DNA of 64,000 nucleotides from Chrysogorgia sp. JL179-B06. Its lineage: Eukaryota > Cnidaria > Anthozoa > Scleralcyonacea > Chrysogorgiidae. The stretch is taken from contig JAYKKM010000450.1 of NCBI GenBank assembly GCA_035772405.1, positions 1,337,501 to 1,401,500 of the forward strand. Direction: 5' to 3'. This document shows positions 45,508 to 55,769 of this stretch, piece after piece. A program made the position numbers and the translations under genes. Within the stretch, counting starts at the first letter, position 1. Each line of letters opens with the position of its first letter. The notes beneath the pieces were generated by a model, which saw nothing but the letters and a program-made list of their open reading frames with translations, had not been told where the DNA came from and ran no database searches.

Positions 45508-45938
45508 GGGCTATATCACGTTGAAAAATTGTGTTGCAATTTTTTCCGGCAAATTATGTTCAACACCAAATGAGTATACACACTCGCTTAATATTAAATC
45601 AAAAGAATAAATTTAATGCTTCAGACTCTTCTTCTCTCAGAGCTTCTTTCACAAATGCACAACAAACCATCAATGGCGGTCTTTTAACAATGGGGCTATG
45701 TCTTTTTTGTTCAAGATAGTATACGACAATCGTGGCCTTCCAGCTCCTTCTCGTTTCCCACCACGATTAGACATTAAATTGTCATTACGCTTTACTTATA
45801 ACTCGTCCAAAAATAACCCACCAACATGAAAATAACAAATACTAATCGAATAAATCGTTGAGCTTTTTTGGATTCCGAATCAAAAATCAAAAAGTACGCT
45901 TAGCTGAGCAACCAGGCAGATCGTGACATAGCCCCTTT
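45508..45938. mobile_element. MITE with GGGCTATRTCACG termini
   Basis: GGGCTATATCACG at 45509 and CGTGACATAGCCCC ending at about 45938 are inverted termini. The neighbouring 45960-46165 carries, in inverse orientation, a diverged copy of the left interior (CAACACCAAAT, CTTAATATTAAA, AAATTTAA), suggesting two copies tail to tail or an arm duplication. Confidence 0.55.
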
Positions 45939-46262
45939 AATCGATATTAAATACCGAGGAGTGTGCGCAGAAAATAGCGTAAAAATGGCTTTGAAATATA
46001 TAAAATCGAAATATTACCGTTTTGTTTGTCTCCTTTTGTGAAAAGGAGCTCAACGTTTTCACCCTTAAATTTATTATTTTTCTTTAATATTAAGTGAGTG
46101 TACTTATTTGGTGTTGTACTTTGATTTTCTGAGAAAAACGCGACATAATTTTTCATCCAAACACGCCTTTAACAGCTCGAATATATCAAGTTGACAAGAA
46201 GTTAATTTTCGCCTGCTTGTTTCTTCTTTTTTCCTTCACACGCTTGCCAGTGTGAAGTCACT

Positions 46263-46640
46263 ATACATCAAGGTCGGACAATCTTAAGAAGGATAAATTC
46301 GTACTTTACATTATTTGAAAATATTGAAATAATTATTTGGCGGCCATATATGAATATATTAATTAGATCAGCTCATCACCATGAGCTGTTGTGGTCTAGT
46401 GGTTACCACACATGACATGTCTATGAGTTGGGAGACACAGGTTCAAATCCTGGGTCGGACCACCACTCACTCAGGGTCTTAAAAAGAATTGAGGAGAAAG
46501 TGCTGCCTTTGCAATAATATCAGTAAATGGTAAGACGTTCGGGGACCTTAAATCGTAGGCCCTCGGAACCCCTATCAATTGGGCTTGGGTATTCCGTTCA
46601 CCTAAAAGAGTGATAATCTAATAAACTAAACTAAACAACC
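46263..46640 (+). mobile_element. tRNA-headed SINE, copy 2, with duplicated 5' flank
   Basis: The SINE begins at 46383: GAGCTGTTGTGGTCTAGTGG (A box), CACAGGTTCAAATCCTGGG (B box), CGGACCACC, then the body GAGGAGAAAGTGCTGCC and tail AATAAACTAAACTAAACAAC. The 120 bp before it (46263-46382) is also present before copy 3 (50533-50650), so these two share an origin by duplication rather than two insertions, or the flank is part of a larger element. Confidence 0.85.
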
Positions 46641-46794
46641 ACGGCCCACTTGGTTTGTGTTTTTCAATACCTCCCATGAAAACAGAGCTGAAATCTTCAA
46701 GCTAATTTAAAAGGATTCTTTGGAATCATTGGGTTAAAAATGAAATATGTTGGATGAAGCACGATTTGAATATTACTCTTGTACACTACTAAAT

Positions 46795-46799
<5 letters not shown>

Positions 46800-46856
<57 letters not shown>
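46800..46856. repeat. (TA)n microsatellite
   Basis: About 57 bp of uninterrupted TA, followed by CTGGTTGAGGTTA, which resembles TTTGGCTGAGGTTA after the 3237 TA tract. Confidence 0.97.
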
Positions 46857-46857
<1 letters not shown>

Positions 46858-47116
46858 TGGTTGAGGTTACTTTTGACTTGTGATATTTTGCTGCACATGA
46901 TGTGTTCATATACCGTTCTCGATTTCCCCAAGGCATGTTTTGTTTAACTTCGTTTCCTGTTCTCATTAGTACTTCTCAAAGACTCAAGTAGCGTCTCACA
47001 ATTGAAGTCAGCACTTTGACGTATATCTTGACGAACATAAAACAGACTAGATATTTTTCATAACAAGCTTGAATTTGAAAGAAACCATACATGGCCATGG
47101 GTATATTGCTGACGTT

Positions 47117-47415
47117 AACTTGGTACTTGTTTAGGCTTGTTTTGGTCCTCTATATCAACTATGTTTTTGTAGATCATTGGGTTAAAGACTAAAGTCGATT
47201 TATATTCGTTTCGGTAGCTCCTGGTTCTCATTTAAACTGGCTTTTTCGTGGTTGCTGTCATTAGCTTGGTATTTGTTAAGCTTCTTTTGGTCCTCTATAT
47301 GAACTATATGCATGTTATTGTCGATCTTTCTGTCAAATTGCCAGTGTGACATCTATATTCGTTTCTCTATGCCTTCAATATCGGATTCTCTTTCAAACTG
47401 GCGTTTTCCGTGGAA
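47117..47415 (+). repeat. Diverged two-copy tandem repeat, about 148 bp unit
   Basis: CTTGGTACTTGTTTAGGCTT with TTTTGGTCCTCTATATCAAC (47117) recurs as CTTGGTATTTGTTAAGCTTC with TTTTGGTCCTCTATATGAAC (47265). ATTCGTTTC and a CAAACTGGCKTTTTCCGTGG-like end also recur. Confidence 0.75.
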
Positions 47416-48016
47416 AACATTAGCAGTCGGTTGAGATATAAAATCAATATCACTCGATCATATTGACATTTTGATGTCACCCCATGTACAAGCATTGTTT
47501 ATCAGCAAGGAATAAATAGCTATAGGTGTTATAGCGACGTCGTTAAAAGATATATAATGAATTGTTTGGAATTTCATGACGAAAGTAACCGCAACAACAT
47601 CCGTTCATCCTGTCATTGTGGCCAGAAACAATATATTTCGCTATCAAGTGTTTAATGATTTAATAACGATTTAAAATATGTTTAACTTCTAAACAAGCGA
47701 CGGGCTTGGGTATCGACCATGCCGAACAATAATATCAATCACGAATGAAGAGTACAAAACTGGTTTACTATAATAGAATAAAATAAAATAAGAATGAGCA
47801 GAAGATATTTTATGGAATTGTGTGACAAGCTAAGATCGCATTTGTCTGGGAAAGAAATAACAGTAAGTTATATTTAAGTGGCTATATGGCCGCCATAGAT
47901 AAGATCGGTAATTTATGTTAAGACAAAGTGCTAACAAATTTTTATATATGGCAACGTTGAATAACAATTTTTAATAAGTTTAAAATATTCTCTGTCTAAA
48001 AAACGTTAAAAAGGTA
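47416..48016. other. Unassigned AT-rich sequence
   Basis: Nothing recognised. Confidence 0.45.
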
Positions 48017-48050
48017 GACGTTTCGGTCAGGATACGGTGACCTTCGTCAG
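48017..48050 (-). other. CTGANGA/GAAA hairpin motif, best stem
   Basis: On the minus strand CTGACGA, A, stem GGTCA, 8-base loop, stem TGACC, GAAA, CGTC. A perfect 5 bp stem with sequence unlike the other sites. Confidence 0.7.
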
Positions 48051-48150
48051 CGAAATACTGATGATCTAAAATGCTTATATATTATAGGAGAAATTAAAAT
48101 AATGTAAAATATAAAATGTTGTAGAATGTAGGTAAAATAACGTAAAATAA

Positions 48151-48256
48151 TGTGTTCATTTGAACATATAATGTGTTCATAATAATGTGTTCATAATAAT
48201 GTGTTCATAATGTGTTCTGCATGTGTTCAAAATAATGTGTTCATTTGAACATATGA
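48151..48256. repeat. Short tandem repeat of AATGTGTTCAT
   Basis: About seven irregular units of AATGTGTTCATA, bounded on both sides by TGTGTTCATTTGAACATAT, an inverted TTCATTTGAA pair. Confidence 0.85.
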
Positions 48257-48656
48257 TATAATAAATCTATTTATATATAAAATTAAAAATGATGACCTTC
48301 CCGAAAGAAAGAATGGTTTGTTTAACATTAGCCATAATTCGCAGTAATGGCATAATTGTTATTACCATTTGCAATGGTAATGATTATTAACTCCAAAACC
48401 AAAAATAAACTTTATGAAAAAAGTATTGCTTTAAACAGCTGCAAAGGTTTGGAACAATCAACCAAAGCTAGCCAAAAAGAAAGATATCAAAATTGGACAA
48501 GTTAAGGCTATTCTCCATTGCTAACTATATATATTAACATATATAGGATCGTGTGGTTGATTTATTTTAAGATTATTATAATAGTATTATGTATAATTAG
48601 TAGAATTTTGTATGTATAGTTCTGGATAGTTCTGTATATAAACGACCCCTTGGAGA

Positions 48657-48893
48657 TCAGTAGCCTAAAGAGCAATGAAGGGTTACCTTTTTTGAAATAA
48701 GTTTAAATAATAAAAAATGATAATATTCGTGTATGCTCATGACAGTGAGGTTTTCGTGCATCTTGCGTCGCGATAAAGCATATTCGAAGTTGCAAACGTT
48801 CCTGGCATAAGTCATACTTTTTCTTGTAGCTTGCGTGACAACACATGTTGCACGATATACTGCACTCGAACATAGAGGACGACACTTGGCCAA
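48657..48893 (-). pseudogene. Candidate Kazal-like exon (possibly decayed)
   Basis: On the minus strand a pyrimidine-rich tract and TTCAAG end at 48894, then an open frame reads LAKCRPLCSSAVYRATC, VVTQATRKSMTYARNVC and NFEYALSRRKMHENLTVMS. The layout C-x3-C-x8-C, then T-Y-x4-C, then an A-L-x-R-R-K helix and L-T-V-x-S resembles follistatin/agrin-type Kazal domains, which inhibit serine proteases or act as extracellular modules. The fourth-to-sixth cysteine positions are off: A-L-C would be expected where A-L-S is read, and the final C is missing. The C-to-Y spacing is five residues too long. This fits a decayed exon or a divergent member. No neighbouring exons found. Confidence 0.35.
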
Positions 48894-48899
48894 CTTGAA

Positions 48900-49796
48900 A
48901 AAAGAAAAGTGTTTTTAATCCTCTATTCGAGAGGATTGGAAGATCAACAACTTCAGCTCGCTGTAAAACCGTTGTCATTAATTCCATCCGGGAGGGGCAG
49001 AAGGAAAACTGAAAAGTCTTGTTAAAGTTTCGTGACCCAACCAAATTTCCCTGGGTGGTTTCATGACCCAACTATACATTTTGTTCTTACTTTCCTGGCC
49101 CAGCACATCTTAAATTTTCATTCATACCGACAACACAGGAGTGCTGGGAACTGAGGGTAGTCTACCATATAGAGCAAGGAAAATAATCAACTTTGTTTTC
49201 AAATAAAAAATAAAAATAAAAAAACAAAGTTCAACCTTTTGAAGTACGACGGAAACTTGGATTTCAATGTTTTTTCTCTTTGTAAAATCAAAGCGCAGCA
49301 TCAAATACGTACGCTTGTGTGCTTAATATTAAAAAAAAACTGATATTGAATTAAAGCCTGTAAACATTGGACTTCTTTTTACAAGTGGCGGCGGTATAAC
49401 CATTAATGGCAGCCTTGCGTTCAAAACGGAAGCTCAAATTTGGCAGCCTTGATAAATGATATCACTTCAATATTAAGTGAGCGTACTTTTTGATTCTATG
49501 GAATAAAATCGGAGCCGCATCTTTCATCGCATATTGCGCGCACGATATTCTCATCATGATCGATCCCATATCTCATCAAGGCACCCGAGTCGAAAGTGCG
49601 TATCAGTATAGCTTACTAAATAGGTACAAAGTGTCTATAACCACAAGCACGATATTACTGATATACATTCTACATGAAGTGAATAGTTGAATGTAAAAAT
49701 ATTTTGATTTGAGCAAAGGTTTGTTTTTTGGAAATGCTAATCAGTGTGACGTTAACCAATTAATGAATTAATTAACCAGTAATCAATTCATGGTCT
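48900..49796. other. Unassigned sequence
   Basis: Shares CTTCAATATTAAGTGAGCGTAC at about 49466 with the 45508/45960 element. No gene recognised. Confidence 0.35.
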
Positions 49797-50480
49797 AGTA
49801 AGGTAAGGTAAGGTATAATTGGTAAGGTAAAGACTTTATTTACAGAGGGTAAACACTAAATAGCCAAGGCTAATAAACTAATGAAGCTAAGTTACAATAG
49901 ATAAGAATACATATAAACCTAAACTATAAAATTATTTAAAAATTTCTGTTGATTAAAAATTTCATTCCATAAAGCATGCTTGAAGGAGTACAACGAGTCT
50001 CTTTTTCTTAAAGATTGGGGTATAAACTGTTCCATACTTGACAAGTAGTTGTAGTAAATGTTCTTCCTCCTTCAGTCTGACGGGTAAATCTTGGACAGAC
50101 TAAATTATAATTAGAGCATCTAGTTTGCCTATTATGAAAGTCACTATTTAGCTTCAGTAGTTCATTAAGATAAGAAGGCAAAGTACCCCGTGTTCTTTGG
50201 ACAGCAATGCTACATTTTCTTTGGACAGCAATGCTACATTTAACTATTTTAGCATCTTCTAAAATGGCAAGCCATTTCAAACGAATATAAAACAGCGGAA
50301 CTGACGGTGTCTGAGGATGCACATCAAGAATCATTCTTGCTGCTCTCTTTTGTTGCTTCAAAACCCTCCCCAAGGATTTTTTGTCACAGCTGGTCCAGAT
50401 GACGCTTACAGTTCAAGATTGGCCTTATTGTTTCATTGTAATAAAGCAATCTCTGTTTATGTGGCAAATAGTTCTTGATT
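49797..50480 (-). mobile_element. LINE 3' end with (GGTAA)n tail
   Basis: Minus frame 50373-50008 reads GRVLKQQKRAARMILDVHPQ, a IRLKWLAILEDAKIVKC block, GTLPSYLNELLKLNSD and GGRTFTTTTCQVWNSLYP: the connection and C-terminal region of a CR1-like ORF2. Upstream, one frameshift at about 50395 separates it from LPHKQRLLYYNETIRPILN. A 24 bp tandem duplication (CTTTGGACAGCAATGCTACA, twice at 50196 and 50219) repeats the residues CSIAVQR. The tail ends in GGTAAGGTAAGGTA at 49800. Confidence 0.88.
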
Positions 50481-50532
50481 TTCTTATTTACCACCCTTGT
50501 CTATGAGCTGGGAGACATGGTATTACGTATAC

Positions 50533-51312
50533 ATACATCAAGGTCGGACAATCTTAAGGAGGATAAATTCGTACTTTACATTATTTGAAAATATTGAAAT
50601 AATTATTTGGCGGCCATATATGAATATATTAATTAGATCTGTAATCACCATGAGCTGTTGTGGTCTAGTGGTTACCACACATGTCTATGAGTTGGGAGAC
50701 ACAGGTTCAAATCCTGGGTCGGACCACCACTCAGGGTAAATAATTGAGGAGAAAGTGCTGCCTTTGCAATAATATCAGCAAATGGTAAGACTTTCGGGCC
50801 CTCGGAGCTAGCTGTGGGGTGGCGCCAGGAATTCCCCGACGCAGGGGCTAAGGTCCGGGCATGCTCCCCCGGGGAATTTTTGATTTTCTAAGCCTCTGAA
50901 ACGCTATTTCCTGCATTTTGGGGCAGTTTTAACAAAATATTAAAATAAAAGTGAAAATCATGATTTTATAGTCAGTATTTCCTTACTGTATACGAAACTA
51001 ACTAGATGACAGTGAGCGCGCGAAACAACACAGAGGTGATAGATTTGTGCCGGAGAGTAAACGTTGATTACCGACGTTATTTAGCGAAACGTTTGTTAAT
51101 GCGTAAACTAAAACTTTTACGATTCTAAGAAAACAAAAAACGAGCTTTTTTCTTTTTTTCTTCCAGCTCGTTCCCCGACGAATTGTTAATTTTTCCCCGA
51201 CGGGGGGCTGTAGCCCCCCCCCCCCCCCCTCCCCGCCCCCCTCTGGCGCCACCCCTGTGTTGGGGTATTCCGTTCACCTAAAAGAGTGATAATCTAATAA
51301 ACTAAACTAAAA
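50533..51312 (+). mobile_element. tRNA-headed SINE, copy 3, split by an insertion
   Basis: Flank 50533-50650 equals 46263-46382. The SINE head at 50651 has intact A (TGGTCTAGTGG) and B (GGTTCAAATCC) boxes. The body is interrupted after CCCTCGG at about 50806 and resumes at TTGGGGTATTCCGTTCACC (51259) to the tail AATAAACTAAACTAAA. Confidence 0.85.
50807..51259. mobile_element. TIR element inserted in SINE copy 3
   Basis: CTGTGGGGTGGCGCCAG near the left end and CTGGCGCCACCCCTGTG near the right end are complementary. The interior has GGAATTCCCCGACG, a CGGGGGGCTGTAGCCCCC palindrome and a 16-base poly(C) tract (51214-51229). No transposase. A related relic lies at 35630-36060. Confidence 0.75.
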
Positions 51313-52344
51313 TTCTACTGCTAGAGAAATCCCATCTATAATTCAAACATTGACAATATACTTACTCAAATCGTTTTTTCACTCAAATCTTCAACCACTC
51401 TATCACACGGAAAACAGGAACGAAAACCAAATTCCTGATTTTACGTGACACTCATTATCATGTCGGACAAACAAACCTTTCTAGAACAACAAGGCAAAGC
51501 TCAAATCAAAAAACATTTTGTCATTCAACTTATTCACTTCATGTAGAATATATATTACTAATATCATATTTGGGTCATAGCGACTTTGAAAAGCAGACAA
51601 AAGCCAAAACTGTCCCTATATGACAAACATAACAAACTATATGACAGGGTAACCGCAACAGCGTGACAGTGTGGGCCCATAAAACCTAAAAAGGTAAAAA
51701 TATAAATAATCCTAATATAGAACTACTGAACTAGAAACTAAAAGCAACAGGTAATGCTGCGTGTAAAGCTGCGAGCGGTATCACAAGTTTGCGACAAATA
51801 TATTTGAAATAACGTGAATCATCACGTGGATCATCATCAATCACCTAGAGATTATATACACCAGCACAACAACATACATGGAGGAAACCACGCATATTAT
51901 GTTATCAGCATTGGTGGGCCTTTGGTTGTTCTTGTTTTCATTCTATAACCTCGTTATCGTTCGTGTTAGCTTAACCACCTTAATTAGGTTTTGATATGCC
52001 TTTAAAATTTCCTCTAACGTAAACATGCACGTCAAAACATAAACAACTGATTCGCGTCTGTCAGCTCCTTTTCAGACAATGAGATCATTGAAGGACTATA
52101 TCTGCTATTCTCGTCCGACTTTTCGTTCATCTGCTCATTAATGAAACTCAACAGGAAGTCGTTGACATAGCTGGTGAAATGGTAATTAAAGTTTGTTGAT
52201 ACGATCACGGAGGAAGGCTCATAAGTGGATAACGTTTTTGTGTAAGAACGTGGTTTTGAGGACATGCCGGGGCATGCGTAGTTCGACGGTCATTTGGTGA
52301 CCTTCGGACTCCAGGGTTCGTCATGCGGATAGCGGAGATGGTTA
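51313..52344. other. Unassigned sequence
   Basis: Frames are short. CACGTGGATCATCATCAA near 51825 is a minor feature. Nothing recognised. Confidence 0.4.
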
Positions 52345-52660
52345 GCTGTGATTGGCTGTTGGGATGCTAACCATTTGATTGTGTGGTACTGAAAATACAA
52401 GAAAAAACTCGTTTTTATCGATGATTGAAAGAGATGGTGATCAGACGAAGCTTGGCGGTTGGGATACTAGCCATTTGATAATGAGATGCTGAACATTTAG
52501 TAATAAGAGCCAAAAATTCATTTTTATCGACGATTGAAGTAAGTGGTGATTAGCTCGAAGCCGAGCTGTGCTGTGATTGGCTGCTGGATATGATACAAAC
52601 CATTTGGTAGTGGGGTACATTTGATAGTTGGCTCATTTTATTGATGATTGAAGTTTAACT
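52345..52660 (+). repeat. Diverged three-copy minisatellite, about 110-118 bp unit
   Basis: GATTGGCTGTTGGGATGCTA and AACCATTTGATTG, then TTTTTATCGATGATTGAA and GTGGTGAT, recur three times with drift (starting near 52345, 52455 and 52570). Confidence 0.75.
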
Positions 52661-52918
52661 TGTTTCACGTTGGAAGCCCTCGACAAGGCGTTGCATAGAC
52701 TTGGTAAACAAAATGTTGTACCAAAAACAACAGGACACTCTTTACAAATATTCATGAATATTTCGCCAAAAATATTTATGAATACAAAATAATATTTATG
52801 TATATTTCGCAGAACACAAGTGCGATTTTTCATCAATTCTTCGAGAACACACTTGTTCTTATAAGCGAAAGCGAAAAAGTTGTTGTTTGTCAGTATTACA
52901 ATGCAGCATCCCGAATGT

Positions 52919-53075
52919 GTGGTATAAAAATACCATGCTTGTATTATTTTTATACCACATGTGGTATTTTTTTCGCACATGTGGTATTTTTTATATTTTT
53001 ATAACACATGTGGTATTTTTATACCTTTATACCATATGTGGTGATTTTATATTTTTATACCACATGTGCTATTTT
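52919..53075. repeat. Tandem array of palindromic ACCACATGTGGT units
   Basis: Five units with CACATGTG or CATATGTG cores centred near 52960, 52980, 53008, 53037 and 53064, mostly 28-29 bp apart, joined by TATTTTTATA. The first unit follows GTGGTATAAAAATACCA, itself palindromic. CACATGTG is also an E-box-type sequence. Confidence 0.85.
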
Positions 53076-53614
53076 TCCTAAATATCCCCAGTAGGTAAAT
53101 TTGACGTTTAACCGATCGGAAAATGTCTATTAGATTGATGGAGTTCGGTATAGAACGGAAAAGACCTTGACGTTTCATTATTTTAATGATCATTAATTTC
53201 TCAAGAGAATTCCAAAGATCACAAATATGTAAAATCCCCAAACCCCGGATAGGACCTTAACACAAATACTCCTCCAATAAACATCGCAATAACATCCGTT
53301 GAACAATCACAATTAACCCGAGCCTCGGTCACAATAGCCTCTATATGCACTATGTACATGCACTGGTCCTCAAAGGATTCGATTGTCGGAAATTTTCTTA
53401 TGGGGTTGGAGCGCTAGGTCACGAACCGTGGAACCGATGATGATTAGGTGAGGTGTTTGTGTCTCCGATTTAGTAATAGGCCCATTGCACCATGATAAAC
53501 ATCGATTGCCAGCCATAAAATCCCTCCTCACGAAAACCAAAAGGTCGAAAATGTCGAGGGTTATCACAAAATCAAACGCGAACATACAAAATCTTTCTAC
53601 GCCCTATTCACGGG
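53076..53614. other. Unassigned sequence
   Basis: No gene or repeat family recognised. Confidence 0.4.
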
Positions 53615-53670
53615 TGAATTAGGAAAGCACGGGTGGCGTGTGCTATTAGGGCACTGCCACTCACCGCTAA

Positions 53671-53850
53671 AGGTACGTTTACACACTACGATTAATCGGG
53701 CGATTTCTGGTTTAGCTGGATGTTAAGTGGAGAAACAGTCAGCGGAGTGTCCCGTGGGCTCATTTGCCTTGGCGTCTTCCTGTCTCTCATTACTTAACAT
53801 GCATTTAAACCAGAAATCGGGCCGATTAATCGTAGTGTGTAAACGTACCT
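53671..53850. mobile_element. 180 bp MITE with TAA flanks inside a 5S-like head
   Basis: Termini AGGTACGTTTACACACTACG and its complement continue for about 44 bp (ATTAATCGGGCGATTTCTGG). TAA at 53668-53670 and 53851-53853 fits a Harbinger-type duplication. It splits CCGCTAAGTCAAGC, part of the 5S-derived head that follows. Confidence 0.85.
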
Positions 53851-54196
53851 TAAGTCAAGCCCGGTCGGACGAGGTTAGTACTTGGATGGGTGACCATCTG
53901 GGAATAACCTCGTGTTGATTCGCGAGCTTGGAACTCATGTGAGTAGATTTATGAGTTATTAGTTGATCTCTCCCGTGCTTTGAGGGTTTTCCTCCGGGGT
54001 CTCCGATTTTCCTCCCTCAGTAAAATCAACACTCTTAGATCTTAGCTGTGCTCCGTGGTCAGACATGGGTGACGGGTCGTATGGTGGCAGCCTGCGGCGC
54101 CTTTGACATACCGTCGACTCGTTCGAGCTAAACAAATTGTAAAGAAACACGTCTGTTGTGTCTATTAATAAGACCATTATTATTATTATTACATGT
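53851..54196 (+). mobile_element. 5S rRNA-headed SINE (SINE3-like) with (ATT)n tail
   Basis: GTTAGTACTTGGATGGGTGA and CCATCTGGGAATA at 53873-53907 match the highly conserved 3' half of 5S rRNA, including internal control region sequence. The body GAGGGTTTTCCTCCGGGGTC with TTTTCCTCCCTCAGTAAAAT is typical of a conserved SINE core. The tail is (ATT)n at 54176-54192. The 5' half of the 5S head is poorly preserved and is interrupted by the 53671-53850 MITE. Confidence 0.75.
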
Positions 54197-54404
54197 CGCA
54201 GTAACTGCATTGGCGTGTACGGATCGGACTTGGTACCGCAACCATAATTACTGCACTACGTCATAATTACTGCATTACGTCACAACCATGACACATGTAA
54301 TACAAATACGGATCGATTTAGAAATGTTATCACTATTAAATGTGATATTAAATGTGACTTGCGCGCTTGGTTATTTCAATATAGCAAATTGTTTGCTACT
54401 CAAG

Positions 54405-54495
54405 CTTTAACGCAAACTCAGAAAAATGTTTCTGAGTCCCAGAATGTTTCTGAGTTCCGCCTCCAGAGTGGAATCGAACCCGCAACCTTTTTATA
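54405..54495 (-). mobile_element. tRNA-like foldback family, degenerate member
   Basis: CTCAGAAAAATGTTTCTGAG, duplicated as AGAATGTTTCTGAG, then GGAATCGAACCCGCAACC, a minus-strand B box. No A box. Confidence 0.45.
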
Positions 54496-54711
54496 TAAAA
54501 AGCAGTGTTTTATAAGGATTTCCGCCATTAGTAAATTCGATAATCAAACCATGTGAATTATTAGCGATAATCTCACATGTGCAGGCCGATTCAATTCTGT
54601 TATGTTTATTTCGAAATGGGACTATTTTTTTATATAATAAACCGAACAATACATAGATGCTTGGAAATCTGGAATTTATTTCTCGTATTGAACTGTATGT
54701 AATATTTAAAG

Positions 54712-54805
54712 GCCGAGAAAGAGGACTAGATCGTGTTTTCAAGTACGAGGATTTGTTCCAACAAATCCTCGTACTTGAAAACCCGGTCTAGTCCGATTTC
54801 GAGGC
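54712..54805. repeat. Long hairpin with a perfect 23 bp core
   Basis: 54735-54757 and 54760-54782 are exact complements around CC. The arms extend outward with few mismatches (AAAGGCCGAGAAAG / TTTCGAGGCCTTT, GGACTAGAT / GTCTAGTCC) to a stem of about 45 bp. Confidence 0.9.
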
Positions 54806-55262
54806 CTTTGAATGACTTCTCAAAATCAATTAGTGTAATCCAGCATGCTAGCGTTTTCATTGCGGCCTTAAACTTTCAGTATGTATTCATGCTCGATTAG
54901 TTCTTGACGTCATATTCGCAATATTATTTCTTGTCCTTGGACTGGAAAAAATATTTCTAGTCCTCTGCCCAGTACTTTACTGGCATTTCTAGTGTCATCA
55001 CGTGGTTCAATTTAGAAGATCTGATTGAATAATTTGCTCATGAATTATTAATGAGTTTGATAAATTTATTTCTCGTGCTGTTCAACACTCGAAATAATTA
55101 TCATATTTCCGCACATCCGTGTATTATTCTCTATATATGGTTTAGGTATATATTTGTGTTACCCTATACCGTGTAATGGCTGGTTTCCACTCAGGGAAAT
55201 TTTCCTCTGGGCAGGAACGGCGAGTAAAGTTTCCTTTGTATTAACGTCATAATAGTTCCGAC
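54806..55262. other. Unassigned sequence
   Basis: Nothing recognised. Confidence 0.4.
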
Positions 55263-55769
55263 CACTGATCTCTAAATAAAGACTGGATTGAGCTTTCTAT
55301 TGTATCTGATGAGCTGATTTTGAAGCCTGCATATTTGCATAATGTAAATTAACGAGAGATCGTTAGAAACTCCGAGTTTGCAAGCAAATCAAACTGTGAC
55401 GCTCGCGAAATAGGTTTAGTGTCTGGCCAATATAGTTTCTTTGTTAACATGAAATGCATAAAATCTTCAACCTAATTTGACGTCTCATATCAGGCTTTTC
55501 TCACTGGATAATTAGAGCCAACGGCGGCCATTGCTAAGGGAGCAAAGTCGCAGTAAATCTGTAGGTAGGCGATGAATCGTTTTACCCAGTAATTTGAAAA
55601 ATGTTTTCTGGTCCTCTTTATAGTAATATTATTTTATTTCGTCGATGGTAAGAGCACATAAACCATGAAACCTCATAGGATTCTCAGTTGGTCCCTTTGT
55701 AATGGCGGACTTCCGGCTTCATTTTCTGAACAATAGTTGCTCGATCCAGTCTTTATTTAGAGATCAGTG
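55263..55769. mobile_element. hAT-like non-autonomous element with exact 8 bp duplication
   Basis: GTTCCGAC occurs at 55255-55262 and 55770-55777. Termini CACTGATCTCTAAATAAAGA and the complement (31 bp arms, one mismatch, through CTGGATTGAGC). 507 bp, no transposase frame. An 8 bp duplication fits hAT. Confidence 0.88.

Noticed and set aside
46697..46966. Opposite-strand frames across the TA tract
   Set aside because: They are YI repeats produced by translating (TA)n.
6888..48050. Confirmed hammerhead ribozymes
   Set aside because: Every site has an extra A after CTGANGA, and I could not find complementary helices I and III; only a hammerhead-like motif is claimed.
51380..51560. Possible GIY-YIG-like stretch (HVGQTN)
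   Set aside because: Only one short phrase resembles it; no second motif or catalytic residues follow in any frame.
53851..53925. Functional 5S rRNA gene
   Set aside because: Only the 3' half is recognisable, it carries substitutions and is followed by a SINE body and (ATT)n tail.
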